Assembly (NCBI GenBank): GCA_034716155.1
Contig: JAYEFR010000053.1
Location: 1 to 64,000, forward strand
Length of the DNA stretch: 64,000 nucleotides
Source of the DNA: JAGGYK01 sp034716155
GTDB lineage: Bacteria; Desulfobacterota; Desulfomonilia; UBA1062
Direction: 5' to 3'
The notes under the pieces are model-generated. The model had not been told where the DNA came from, did no database searches, and worked only from the letters and a program-made list of their open reading frames with translations. This document shows positions 34,522 to 42,824 of the stretch, in pieces. Position numbers and translations under genes: made by a program. Positions within the stretch are counted from its first letter, which is position 1. Each line of letters opens with the position of its first letter.

Positions 34522-35271
34522 TCAGCCCTGTATCTTACCTTTATTATATTCGATCGCCTCTCCTGGCTGCAATATCTTTACAGGCAGGTTATCCATAACT
34601 GATAAAAGATCCTTTATAGGGGTATTTACCCTCTCGAAGCTCAAGCGGAATGAACCCCAGTGGACAGGGATCATGATACGTGCATTGAGTGTATGGAAGG
34701 CCTTTATGGCATCTTTTGGCGACAGGTGATTCAACCTGAACCAGAACGGCTTATAAGCACCTATAGGTAGCACTGCCACATCGATCTCAAAACGTGATGC
34801 TATCTCTTTAAAATGCCTGCCATAACCCGTATCACCAGCAATATACACGCTTGCCTCATCACCCTCTATTATATAACCCAGATAACCCCTCCATATATCA
34901 TAGATGTTCCTGGCACCCCAGTGCCTGCCTGGTGTAGCTGTGATGGAAAGGGCCCCAATCTTTATATGTCCCCAGGGACGCAATTCTGAAATCCTTAATT
35001 TACCTGCCTTTGCCGCCAGGTCCTTTGTATTCCAGGGAAGGATAACCTCTATATCATCCCTTAATCCTTTTAATGTCGGAATATCAAAGTGATCATAGTG
35101 AGCATGTGTATACAACACCACATCTGAATGGGCAATATCAGCTATATTAACAGGCAAAGGAGAGAGCCTTGGCACACCGAATGCGTGCATACTTAACATC
35201 GGGTCTATTAAGATAGAAATACCACATGCCTCTATAAGGACAGATGCATGGCCTAAAAATGTTACCCTAAT
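34522..35271 (-). CDS. MBL-fold hydrolase (UPF0173/NAPE-PLD-like) with ATT start
   Basis: A 249-residue metallo-hydrolase. Zinc motif YTHAHYDHFD near residue 54, then GDTGYGRHF near 145 and PVHWGSF near 205. The first ATG in frame (35199) would cut off the first beta strands. The frame continues upstream without stops to 35271 and encodes RVTFLGHASVLIEACGIS and ILIDPML, the standard N-terminus of this family (strand, GHASxL, DP). No ATG, GTG, TTG or CTG occurs in that stretch. An ATT at 35271-35269 has AAGGAG exactly 8 nt upstream and overlaps the PilZ gene's TAG stop (ATTAG), so I propose ATT as the start. The substrate is unknown. Confidence 0.8.
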   Translation of the reverse strand: MRVTFLGHASVLIEACGISILIDPMLSMHAFGVPRLSPLPVNIADIAHSDVVLYTHAHYDHFDIPTLKGLRDDIEVILPWNTKDLAAKAGKLRISELRPWGHIKIGALSITATPGRHWGARNIYDIWRGYLGYIIEGDEASVYIAGDTGYGRHFKEIASRFEIDVAVLPIGAYKPFWFRLNHLSPKDAIKAFHTLNARIMIPVHWGSFRLSFERVNTPIKDLLSVMDNLPVKILQPGEAIEYNKGKIQG

Positions 35272-36094
35272 GCTGCCTACTCCTTAATATTTCCCTTTGC
35301 CTCTTGAAGATATACCGGATTATCTCATCCTTATCTTGGGGTTCCATCAATATAAATTGGGCACTTACTGCATGATGTTTTGTAGCACCCTTGGCGACTT
35401 CTTTTACCCTGATGACCTCGGCCACAAATTTCATAAATAAAAGAGGTGTCATGGGTAATATCATATCCACCTCTGCCAGATCCCCCCCCTCAAACGGGGT
35501 ATCGGATATAAATCTTATGCCGGAAGCGCTGATATTGACATCCTTTGGTGCGCTCTTCATCAACTCTGAGAAATCAGCGGTAAGAAACATGTGAATCAAC
35601 AAATCCAGCTTCCTGTTTACTTCCCATAGTGCCTGATTAAAAGGTATCTCGTTGGTATATGGTGTTTCATCGAGACCAGGATAGCCATACTTGCCTTCAA
35701 GAAAAGACTCTGTAATAAGCCTGTTTCCCCTTATTCTGGTGAGTGCATCGTCTATTGCATTATCCTTATCTGATGCATGAGCAAGGAATCTTACCTTATA
35801 ATATATCTTATCATACACACGCACATATCGCCTGCGTTCCTTGTCAGGTGACACATAGGAATCAAGCTCCATCTTAAGGCCATGACCCGTATCTTCTACA
35901 ACCCTGGCCAGACATGAATCATTCCCATCAGATATCTTTACCAAGCTACCAGAGGGGAAGCGAGTATCCCCTTCCGGCTTAAACATAAAGGCCTTGTCGC
36001 CACTTATATCCGTTATCATGCCCTTTGTCTTGACCTCATCCGGCGTGTAGAGAAACAGGTCGGAACTTATATCCAAAAGCATATTTATATTCAT
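35267..36094 (-). CDS. PilZ-domain c-di-GMP receptor protein
   Basis: A 275-residue cytoplasmic protein. The N-terminal part (residues 1-85) resembles a YcgR-N/PilZN-like beta domain. The PilZ signature is split: the RxxxR-type arginines are in ERRRYVRV near residue 86, and the (D/N)xSxxG motif is in DVNISASGIRF near 185, with about 90 residues between them. That spacing is larger than the usual ~30, implying a helical insertion (LDLLIHMFLTADFSELM). It overlaps the GGDEF gene by ATGA, so enzyme and receptor are co-translated and probably act on the same local c-di-GMP pool. Confidence 0.85.
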   Translation of the reverse strand: MNINMLLDISSDLFLYTPDEVKTKGMITDISGDKAFMFKPEGDTRFPSGSLVKISDGNDSCLARVVEDTGHGLKMELDSYVSPDKERRRYVRVYDKIYYKVRFLAHASDKDNAIDDALTRIRGNRLITESFLEGKYGYPGLDETPYTNEIPFNQALWEVNRKLDLLIHMFLTADFSELMKSAPKDVNISASGIRFISDTPFEGGDLAEVDMILPMTPLLFMKFVAEVIRVKEVAKGATKHHAVSAQFILMEPQDKDEIIRYIFKRQREILRSRQH

Positions 36095-37083
36095 TTACTA
36101 TCCTTGAATATTTCTATTCTATTTCTGCCGCTATTTTTTGCCTCATAGAGCCCCATGTCCGCTCTTTTTACAAGATCATGGGGAGAAAGTCCATCCATAT
36201 ATTGGCTAATACCCATACTTACAGTGATATTCTTACCTGCGACCAAATTCATACATGCTATCTTATCTTTCATCCTGACAGCAAATTTTTCCGCCCTTAC
36301 TATATCCGTATGCGGCATGATTATTACAAACTCTTCACCACCATAGCGAAAACACATATCACTCTTTCTCACACAGCCTGAAATCTTCTCAGTAATCCTC
36401 TTTAGCGCCAGATCTCCCACCTGATGACCAAAGCAATCGTTGATCTCCTTAAACCTGTCAATATCTATCATGATAATAGAAAAGATCGCCCCATAACGAG
36501 ATGCCCTTTCACATTCCATGTCTAACATCTGTTCAAATGCCCTGTAATTCAAGAGTCCTGTAAGCTTGTCTCTGTACGCCATATCCTTGAGTTGTTCATT
36601 ATCTATGAGTTTATCTACAGCGGGCGCCAATATTTTGACCCATTCTTTAAATATACCATCATGAATGCATTTATTTATGGATAGGGTAACAGATGCCTTG
36701 GCATTATTGATGATAGTCATATATTTGCGTTGCTGAATTACTGGCGGATGTCCGCCTATTATGATCTTAAAATATGAAAATTTGTCTGTTCTCCCACTCT
36801 TGCGTAATACTTGACTGGCATCTTTATGCCCGCCTTTTCCCAGATCCAGTACAGAATACACACGTGCCCCAGCCCCGGGTCCCCTTATATAAAGAGCTGG
36901 CGCGCTCATAGGAAATGTTTGCCCCATAAGGGAAAGTAGATCCACAAAGGCGCTGTGGGCAGTAGGCCTTGAAAGAAGGGTGACAACGCTCTCCGTAAAG
37001 AGGGCCAAAGGTTTGCTCTTGGAATAATCTTCTGTAAAAAAAGGCCCTTGATGGTTATCTGCAATCACTTCTTTTAAAACCAT
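36091..37083 (-). CDS. Diguanylate cyclase (GGDEF domain)
   Basis: A 330-residue cytoplasmic protein. The N-terminal 155 residues are an unrecognised, possibly GAF-like sensory region. The GGDEF domain starts at YRDKLTGLLNYRAF near residue 168 and shows IDIDRFKEINDCFGHQVGD, the active-site YGGEEF near 250 and, five residues before it, the RKSD allosteric I-site. It should make c-di-GMP and be feedback inhibited. AAGGAG lies 7-8 nt before the ATG. First gene of the GGDEF-PilZ-MBL-DUF6125 group. Confidence 0.92.
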   Translation of the reverse strand: MVLKEVIADNHQGPFFTEDYSKSKPLALFTESVVTLLSRPTAHSAFVDLLSLMGQTFPMSAPALYIRGPGAGARVYSVLDLGKGGHKDASQVLRKSGRTDKFSYFKIIIGGHPPVIQQRKYMTIINNAKASVTLSINKCIHDGIFKEWVKILAPAVDKLIDNEQLKDMAYRDKLTGLLNYRAFEQMLDMECERASRYGAIFSIIMIDIDRFKEINDCFGHQVGDLALKRITEKISGCVRKSDMCFRYGGEEFVIIMPHTDIVRAEKFAVRMKDKIACMNLVAGKNITVSMGISQYMDGLSPHDLVKRADMGLYEAKNSGRNRIEIFKDSK

Positions 37084-37318
37084 ACATATTCTCCTTTGCT
37101 GATATCTAACACTACCCCTGCCTTATGCAAACTACGTGCCTTTACCAATATGTTCTTTGTTCAAGGTTCTAAGTTCTATGATTTAAGTTAGAAACCCACC
37201 GTTTTCTGGTCCCTTGTAAATATGTCGACATAGAACTTTGAACTATACTAGTCTAAATTTTACTTGACCTATATCTAAGCCCTGTCTATATAAGCCCTAA
37301 CTTATACATCAATAGGAA
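37084..37318. repeat. Intergenic region with GTTCTAA-type heptamers
   Basis: Divergent gap between the diguanylate cyclase and the oxidoreductase operon. It holds TTTGTTCAAGGTTCTAAGTTC units (37146-37176) and the opposite-strand AGAACTTTGAACTAT (37227-37243), again near 7-bp spacing. Promoters for both sides must lie here but none is convincing. Confidence 0.5.
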
Positions 37319-37324
37319 ATGTGC

Positions 37325-37891
37325 ATGGAAAAAGATACCACCAATATATCCTGGCATGGCCGCGGCGGTCAGGGTGCGATTACTGCTGCAAAGATAGTGG
37401 CAACAGCCTCATTTCAGACAGGATATACAGGCGTTGTTATGATCCCCACATTTGGCACTGAGAGAAGAGGCGCACCTGTTATGACATCTCTAAAGATCTC
37501 AAAGGAAAAGATCTATGACCTCTCTCCAATCGAAAACCCTGATATAGCGGTGGTACTGGACTACTTATTACTTGATGAGATAAATATTGTTGAAGGTTTG
37601 AAGCAAGGAGGGGTACTGGTGGTAAATACACCCAAGCCTTCAAATAGCTATACCTACAATGGTATACGGGTAGCTACTGCAGATATCACGGCAATTGCAG
37701 ATGAGTCTGGCCTTGCCTATGGCATGGTAAACTCAGGGATCATCGGGGCATTTGCAAAGGCAAGCCCTCTCATAGACATAGACGTCTTAGCTAACGCCAT
37801 ACGTGAGGAATTCAAGGACAGAAAGCCGGAAGAAAATGCCAGGGCTGCTCTCGTTACATATGAAAGGACAATCATCAATTATGGGGACTAG
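37325..37891 (+). CDS. porG: 2-oxoacid:ferredoxin oxidoreductase, gamma subunit
   Basis: A 188-residue gamma subunit. WHGRGGQGAITAAKI near residue 8 is the family's glycine-rich loop, followed by PTFGTERRGAPVMTSLKIS near 40. With delta, alpha and beta encoded next in line, this is a four-subunit enzyme that oxidises a 2-oxoacid (pyruvate or a branched 2-oxoacid) to acyl-CoA and CO2 with ferredoxin. I prefer the ATG at 37325 (MEKDTT), because AGGA lies 7-8 nt upstream; an ATG at 37319 is also in frame. Confidence 0.88.
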   Translation: MEKDTTNISWHGRGGQGAITAAKIVATASFQTGYTGVVMIPTFGTERRGAPVMTSLKISKEKIYDLSPIENPDIAVVLDYLLLDEINIVEGLKQGGVLVVNTPKPSNSYTYNGIRVATADITAIADESGLAYGMVNSGIIGAFAKASPLIDIDVLANAIREEFKDRKPEENARAALVTYERTIINYGD

Positions 37892-38189
37892 AGAATGTAA
37901 CCAGATAACATCATCGGGCGAACCAGGCCCGGGTGACGGTGGTAAGACAGGGTCATGGAGGGTGCTGCGTCCTGTTATTGATCCAAGTATATGCATACCT
38001 GCCAGAAAGAATATAGCTGCCTGCTTTATATGCTGGCTGTACTGTCCTGATTGTACAATTACACGCACCATACCACCTACCATTGATTATGAGTACTGCA
38101 AGGGCTGCGGTATCTGTGCTGAGGAATGTCCGACAAAGGCCATAACCATGGTGGAAGAATCCAGATTTATTTCAGAGGAGAACAAGTAG
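37881..38189 (+). CDS. porD: 2-oxoacid:ferredoxin oxidoreductase, delta (2x[4Fe-4S]) subunit
   Basis: A 102-residue ferredoxin-like subunit that passes electrons from the TPP subunit to soluble ferredoxin. The second cluster motif is canonical: CKGCGICAEECPTKAI. The first reads SICIPARKNIAACFICWLYCP: three cysteines have normal spacing (C-x2-C-x3-CP), but the leading cysteine expected three residues before them is Ile, and a cysteine lies ten residues upstream instead. The first cluster may have an unusual ligand or be altered. I chose ATG 37881, overlapping porG by 11 nt; a frame from 37803 would be mostly inside porG. Confidence 0.85.
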   Translation: MGTRECNQITSSGEPGPGDGGKTGSWRVLRPVIDPSICIPARKNIAACFICWLYCPDCTITRTIPPTIDYEYCKGCGICAEECPTKAITMVEESRFISEENK

Positions 38190-39389
38190 GTGCATACAAT
38201 CGAGTCAGGTAATACAGCCGCGGCCTTAGGCGTAAAGCTTGCACGTGCCCAGGTGATTGCAGCATATCCGATTACCCCGCAGACCCCTCTTACTGAAAAG
38301 CTATCTGAGTTTATTGAATCTGGGCAGATGAAGGCAGCCTATATCCCTGTTGAAAGCGAGCATAGCGCACTTGCTGTATGTATTGCTGCATCTACGGCAG
38401 GGGCCAGGGCATTTACTGCTACCAGCGCCAATGGCCTCCTTTATATGCACGAGCAGCTCCATTGGGCAGCCGGAGCGAGGCTGCCTATTGTGATGTGCGT
38501 GGTAAACAGGGGGGTCGGTGCCCCATGGACCGTATGGAATGACCATCAAGACTCCCTCTCTCAAAGGGATACGGGCTGGATACAGATATATATAAATGAT
38601 CATCAGGAGATCATAGATACGACTATAAAGGCATTTAAAATCGCCGAAGAAGTGAACATCCCTGTAATGGTCTGCTATGATGGATATATACTATCACATA
38701 CCTATATGCCGTTCGATGTCCCGGATCAGAAATCAGTGGATCGATTTTTACCTCCATACAAACCAGAGAACTGCCTTGATCCTAATGCCCCGACAAATCT
38801 CAACTCGGTGACGTTACCTGATGTGCGTACAAACATAAGGGGTGAACTTGCACATGGCTACATGGAGCTCAGATACCTGCTCCAGGAGGATCTCAGAAAA
38901 TCCATAGATGTGATAACAACAATAGAACAGGATTATAAAAAGATATTCAATCGGGGAGATGGTGCCTGTCTGGAAGAATACAGGTGCGAGGATGCCTCAT
39001 TCATTGCCGTAGGCATGGGATCGCTTGCATTCCATCTAAGGGTGGCAGCAGATGCACTCCGTAAAGAAGGCATAAAAGTGGGTGTGGTTGGAATCAGATT
39101 GTACCGCCCGTTTCCTGATGAGGCTGTCTCTTTTGCCCTATCCAAGGCAGATGGGGTCATAGTCTTTGAAAAGGCTATCAGCTACGGGTACATGGGCCCT
39201 CTTTGCTCTGATATAACCTCGTCCTTATACAAAGATGCAAACCCCCCATTTGTGCATAACTATATACTCGGGATTGGAGGAAGGACTATCAAAACAGACG
39301 CATTGATTGATGCCATTCGTAATTCATGTAGCAGGCCTAAAGGCAGCGATACTGCAGATTCACTAAGGTGGATCGGCCTAAAGATATAG
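38190..39389 (+). CDS. porA: 2-oxoacid:ferredoxin oxidoreductase, alpha subunit
   Basis: A 399-residue alpha subunit. VIAAYPITPQTPLTEKL near residue 22 is the family hallmark, then SEHSALAVCIAASTAGARAF near 54, and a C-terminal transketolase-C-like domain (FIAVGMGSLAFHLRVAADAL). Length and the VNRGVGAPWTVWNDHQD segment fit the pyruvate/2-oxoisovalerate type rather than the longer 2-oxoglutarate type. Start is GTG directly after the porD stop, with GAGGAG upstream. Confidence 0.9.
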   Translation: MHTIESGNTAAALGVKLARAQVIAAYPITPQTPLTEKLSEFIESGQMKAAYIPVESEHSALAVCIAASTAGARAFTATSANGLLYMHEQLHWAAGARLPIVMCVVNRGVGAPWTVWNDHQDSLSQRDTGWIQIYINDHQEIIDTTIKAFKIAEEVNIPVMVCYDGYILSHTYMPFDVPDQKSVDRFLPPYKPENCLDPNAPTNLNSVTLPDVRTNIRGELAHGYMELRYLLQEDLRKSIDVITTIEQDYKKIFNRGDGACLEEYRCEDASFIAVGMGSLAFHLRVAADALRKEGIKVGVVGIRLYRPFPDEAVSFALSKADGVIVFEKAISYGYMGPLCSDITSSLYKDANPPFVHNYILGIGGRTIKTDALIDAIRNSCSRPKGSDTADSLRWIGLKI

Positions 39390-39400
39390 GAACGGATTTT

Positions 39401-40303
39401 ATGGATGCAAAGACTACTATACTAAACCTTCCGGAAGAAGAATTCGTCAATCCCGGCACCAGGGCCTGCTCCGGGTGCGGACTTGGTATAGCCTATCGTA
39501 TCGCTTTGAAGGCACTGGGAAAAAATACCATATTGGTTGTACCGCCAAGCTGCCTTACAGTGCTGCAGGGACTCTATCCGATCGCATCTACAAAGCTGGC
39601 TTGTATAAATGTCACGTTTGCATCCACTGCTGCCGCTGCATCCGGGATTTTAGCTGCACTCGATGTCCTGGGTAAAAAGGATATCACAGTAGTGGGCTTT
39701 GCCGGCGATGGCGGGACCAGTGATATAGGCCTGCAGGCATTATCCGGCGCAGCAGAGAGGGGTGAAAACTTTATCTATATCTGCTATGATAATGAAGGTT
39801 ATATGAACACCGGAGTCCAGCGTTCCGGCACCACCCCTGCAGGCGCATTTACTACCAATACACCCATTTTTGGAAAGACCCAGTCTCAAAAAAATGTGCC
39901 GGCAATAATGGCGGCCCACAATATACAATATGTCGCCACCTGCTCTGCCGCCTACCCCCTTGATCTTTATGACAAGATAAAAAAGGCAAAGGATCTGCAA
40001 GGTACAAAATATATACATATCCACATCCCATGCCCCCCGGGTTGGGGTTTTGATCCAAAGGATACTGTAAGGATCGGCAAACTGGCAGTGGAGACGGGAA
40101 TATTTGATCTCTATGAAATAGAATGCGGGGATTTCAGGCTTACCGGGGCATCGGCCAAACTCATTGAAAAGAGGAAACTAAGGCCTGCAAGCGAGTATTT
40201 CAGGGCTCAATCCCGATTCAAGACAATGTCAGATGGGTTGATCAAAAAGATTCAAGAACAAATAGATGCTCGCTGGAAAGCTCACTTTGAGGCGGAAGAC
40301 TAA
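39401..40303 (+). CDS. porB: 2-oxoacid:ferredoxin oxidoreductase, beta (TPP) subunit
   Basis: A 300-residue TPP-binding beta subunit. RACSGCGLGIAYR near residue 22 gives two ligands of the proximal [4Fe-4S] cluster; another lies in PPSCLTVLQG. The TPP motif is GFAGDGGTSDIGLQAL near 104 ending in YDNEGYMNTGVQ. SGTTPAGAFT follows the pattern of pyruvate and isovalerate enzymes. I prefer the ATG at 39401 (MDAKTTIL), because AGGAACG lies upstream; a GTG at 39368 is inside porA. The stop is followed at once by a heptamer array. Confidence 0.9.
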   Translation: MDAKTTILNLPEEEFVNPGTRACSGCGLGIAYRIALKALGKNTILVVPPSCLTVLQGLYPIASTKLACINVTFASTAAAASGILAALDVLGKKDITVVGFAGDGGTSDIGLQALSGAAERGENFIYICYDNEGYMNTGVQRSGTTPAGAFTTNTPIFGKTQSQKNVPAIMAAHNIQYVATCSAAYPLDLYDKIKKAKDLQGTKYIHIHIPCPPGWGFDPKDTVRIGKLAVETGIFDLYEIECGDFRLTGASAKLIEKRKLRPASEYFRAQSRFKTMSDGLIKKIQEQIDARWKAHFEAED

Positions 40304-40306
40304 AAG

Positions 40307-40428
40307 ACAGTCGATAGTCCGAAAGACAGTCGACAGTCAAAAGATAGTCGTGAGTCAAAAGAAATAGTTAAGAGTTGAGATTAACTGAAGTTTCCCCTGT
40401 TCACTGTTTACTATTTACTATTCCCCTA
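40307..40428. repeat. Heptamer arrays after porB
   Basis: AAGACAGTCGATAGTCC, AAAGACAGTCGACAGTC and AAAAGATAGTCGTGAGTC blocks (minus-strand GACTNNN units with short A-rich spacers), then TTCACTGTTTACTATTTAC (40398-40421). Confidence 0.8.
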
Positions 40429-40431
40429 ATA

Positions 40432-41412
40432 TTAAGCCAGTGCCTTTTTCAGGTTATCTCTATCAATATTCCCACCTGTCATTATAAGCACGATCTTTTT
40501 ACCAGAAAGCCTTTCCTTTATCTTTAATGCACCGATAATAGATGCAGCACCGGCAGCTTCTGCAAGGTTATGGGTTGTTGTAAGCGCCAGCCTTATTCCC
40601 TCTATTATCTCGTCCTCTGAGATCAGCACCACGTCTTTTACACAGTCCTTCATGATTACATAGGGCAGTTGGAATATACTCCTTGCAGCCAGTCCATGGG
40701 CAATGGTATCTGCGCTATCCAAGACCACCCACTTGCCCTGTTTCCATGACTCGTAAAACTTGGGTGCATTGCCTGCCTCTACACCAATAATCTCCACATC
40801 CGGATTTATCGCGCTTGCCACACTTATAAGCGATGCACACCCTGAACCGCCGCCGATAGGGCAGACAACGACATCCACATCAGAGAGGTCCTCAAATATC
40901 TCGAGCGCCATTGTAGCCAGACCATTTAAAATCGCTGGTTCATTGCCCTGTTCAACATAATAATAGCCCGCACTGTCCACCAATTCATCACAGTAGTATT
41001 GTGCCTCATAAAAATCCTGGCCATGCTCGATCAATTGTGCCCCGCAGCTCTCAATGGTCCTGTTAGTCTCGGGATTGTTATTTTCAGGCACAACCACTGT
41101 GCAGGGCACATTATACCGGGAGGCAGCCCATGCAAAAGCAAGCCCATGATTTCCCCGGGTGGCCACCAAAACTCCTGACTCTGCCTCCTCTGGAATAATC
41201 TGCTCAAAAAAATTCAGGGCGCCCCTGATCTTGAAAGAACCGGTTGGATGGTGATTTTCGTGCTTGACATAGACTTCCGCATCAATAAGTCTACTCAACT
41301 CAGAATGGTAGATCAAATTTGTTCTCTTTATATACTGGTATACAGGCCCCCTGGCCCTAATCGCCCCCTTAATATCAACTTCCTTGCTTAACTCTTCATA
41401 TTTGCGAAACAT
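40432..41412 (-). CDS. Threonine/serine ammonia-lyase-like PLP enzyme
   Basis: A 326-residue fold-type II PLP enzyme. HHPTGSFKIRGALNFFEQ near residue 55 contains the PLP lysine. TRGNHGLAFAWAASRYNVP near 85 is the substrate Asn/Ser loop, and PIGGGSGCASLI near 186 is the phosphate-binding glycine loop. It lacks a C-terminal ACT domain, so it resembles catabolic threonine dehydratase (TdcB) more than IlvA. Related racemases and other lyases share this form, so the reaction (threonine or serine to 2-oxoacid plus ammonia) is inferred. It follows the SH3 gene by 13 nt. Confidence 0.82.
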   Translation of the reverse strand: MFRKYEELSKEVDIKGAIRARGPVYQYIKRTNLIYHSELSRLIDAEVYVKHENHHPTGSFKIRGALNFFEQIIPEEAESGVLVATRGNHGLAFAWAASRYNVPCTVVVPENNNPETNRTIESCGAQLIEHGQDFYEAQYYCDELVDSAGYYYVEQGNEPAILNGLATMALEIFEDLSDVDVVVCPIGGGSGCASLISVASAINPDVEIIGVEAGNAPKFYESWKQGKWVVLDSADTIAHGLAARSIFQLPYVIMKDCVKDVVLISEDEIIEGIRLALTTTHNLAEAAGAASIIGALKIKERLSGKKIVLIMTGGNIDRDNLKKALA

Positions 41413-41425
41413 TATATCCCCACCC

Positions 41426-42097
41426 CTAAAATTTATAAGTTGCCTTTTTAGGCCTGGACCGCAAAGACTGAATAAAGATACCTATCAACAAACCAAAGAT
41501 GATAAACCCGCCGCCGATAAAGGTAAATGCCAGCCTTTCAGATGTCTTGAGTCTCCGGTTTTCTTTTGATATATCTTCCATCTTCATATCTTTGATCTTT
41601 GTCTCTTCAAGGAGCTTATCATGCGCTGCCTTTAGTTCTAAATATGTGGCAGATGCATTTTTCAGGTCCTCATAATCTTTGGTTAATCTATCAACCTTTG
41701 TATTAAGGCCGCTTATTCCAAACTTGAATTTCTGGGCCTCTTTTCTAAGACGTTTATTATCCTCACGCAACTCGCTGATTGTATCTGTCTGTGATTTCAC
41801 CTTTTTACTCAATTGAGAAACGATAAGTGCCTTTGGGGTATTTGATGTAAGGTATCTATTGAGAACCCACCCAACCTTTCCTTTTGGTGTCCTTACCTTT
41901 GACCAATCTCCCTGCTCCTCTATTATCTCCAAAAAATCATTCGTATTTGCCATTGCCAGGATCCCGGCCTCAGGGCTCGGAGATGTCCTTACTGTAAGGT
42001 TTAGCCAGTCCCTCACATACAGACCCTTTGCGAATGCTGGATTAAAAGGGAGGAACAATACTACCAACAGCACAAACAACAACAATTTCTTATTCAT
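41426..42097 (-). CDS. SH3-domain membrane protein (TIGR04211/YgiM-like)
   Basis: A 223-residue envelope protein. Signal peptide (residues 1-23, ending AFA), bacterial SH3 domain (about 25-88: GLYVRDWLNLTVRTSPSPEAG, GWVLNRYLTSN), a long coiled coil (about 95-185), and a C-terminal membrane helix (AFTFIGGGFIIFGLLIGIFI, about 190-212) followed by basic residues. This architecture matches TIGR04211 (E. coli YgiM). The function is unknown but is thought to be in the cell envelope. GAGG precedes the ATG by 9 nt. Confidence 0.87.
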   Translation of the reverse strand: MNKKLLLFVLLVVLFLPFNPAFAKGLYVRDWLNLTVRTSPSPEAGILAMANTNDFLEIIEEQGDWSKVRTPKGKVGWVLNRYLTSNTPKALIVSQLSKKVKSQTDTISELREDNKRLRKEAQKFKFGISGLNTKVDRLTKDYEDLKNASATYLELKAAHDKLLEETKIKDMKMEDISKENRRLKTSERLAFTFIGGGFIIFGLLIGIFIQSLRSRPKKATYKF

Positions 42098-42166
42098 AAG
42101 ATATAACCTCTATTCCTTTGCCCTATTACATTATATAACAACAAGTTGCAACCGTATAAGAGTCCA

Positions 42167-42245
42167 AAATACAGTCGACAGTCAGCAGTCGATAGTCGTC
42201 AGTCCAAAAGACAGTCGATAGTCGTCAGTCGAAACCTATTCTTTT
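42167..42245. repeat. GACTNNN heptamer array (minus orientation)
   Basis: Blocks of ACAGTCGACAGTCAGCAGTC, GATAGTCGTCAGTC, ACAGTCGATAGTCGTCAGTC and the start of a plus-oriented unit (TTTTGACTG), upstream of the scaffold gap. Confidence 0.8.
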
Positions 42246-42315
42246 GACTGTTCTTGTATTCGAGTTTGAGGTATATTTCTAATTGTATAATCGTTAGTTA
42301 ATTGGTGTTTGAATG

Positions 42316-42415
42316 NNNNNNNNNNNNNNNNNNNNNNNNNNNNNNNNNNNNNNNNNNNNNNNNNNNNNNNNNNNNNNNNNNNNNNNNNNNNNNNNNNNNN
42401 NNNNNNNNNNNNNNN
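42316..42415. other. Assembly gap of exactly 100 N
   Basis: The run of N is exactly 100 long, the usual placeholder for a gap of unknown size. The nine bases before it (GTTTGAATG, 42307-42315) are identical to the nine bases after it (42416-42424), so the contig ends may overlap or the gap may be smaller than drawn. Confidence 0.98.
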
Positions 42416-42688
42416 GTTTGAATGCAGATTACGGCCTGAAAGATCAGATTCGAAGGGCCGCGGTTTCATCAATGTCAAATATAGCAGAAGGTTTTGCCAG
42501 AAAAAGTGATAGGGAGTTTGCAAATTTTCTCAATATAGCAATGGGCTTTTTTTGCTGAGGTTCAATCTCAGTTATATGTGGTTCTAGATTTAGAATACAT
42601 TGACGAGGACGAGTTCAAAAAAGTCTCTGATCTTGCCGGAGAAGTGGCCCGTTTGCTAACCAATTTCCAGAAATACCTAATCGAGTAA
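42416..42688 (+). pseudogene. Four-helix-bundle (23S IVP-type) protein, 5' missing and frameshifted
   Basis: The first frame after the gap encodes ADYGLKDQIRRAAVSSMSNI and AEGFARKSDREFANFLNIAMG, the hallmark of the small four-helix-bundle proteins first seen in 23S rRNA intervening sequences. The frame then stops (TGC TGA) just after a T7 run (42547-42553). Removing one T restores FFAEVQSQLYVVLDLEYIDE and a family-like end NFQKYLIE, stop at 42688. The 5' end lies in the gap. The frameshift could be a sequencing error next to a scaffold gap, or real decay. Confidence 0.75.
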
Positions 42689-42707
42689 ATGATACCACCA
42701 CTTCAAG

Positions 42708-42824
42708 ATTTTCCGACTGACGACTGCTGACTATCGACTGACGACTGCTGACTATTGACTGACGACTGTCTTTTCGACTATCGACTCTCGACTATCTTTT
42801 CGACTCTCGACTATTTTTTATGAT
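42708..42824. repeat. GACTNNN heptamer array running into the phosphohexomutase gene
   Basis: About 14 consecutive 7-bp units (GACTGAC, GACTGCT, GACTATC, GACTGTC, GACTCTC, GACTATT) with three TTTTC breaks. The last part (from 42792) is inside the coding region of the minus-strand phosphohexomutase gene and encodes its last residues and stop. Confidence 0.85.

Noticed and set aside
42309..42558. Open frames running through the N block
   Set aside because: Residues over the N run are unknown, so these frames are artefacts; only the part after 42416 has a family match.
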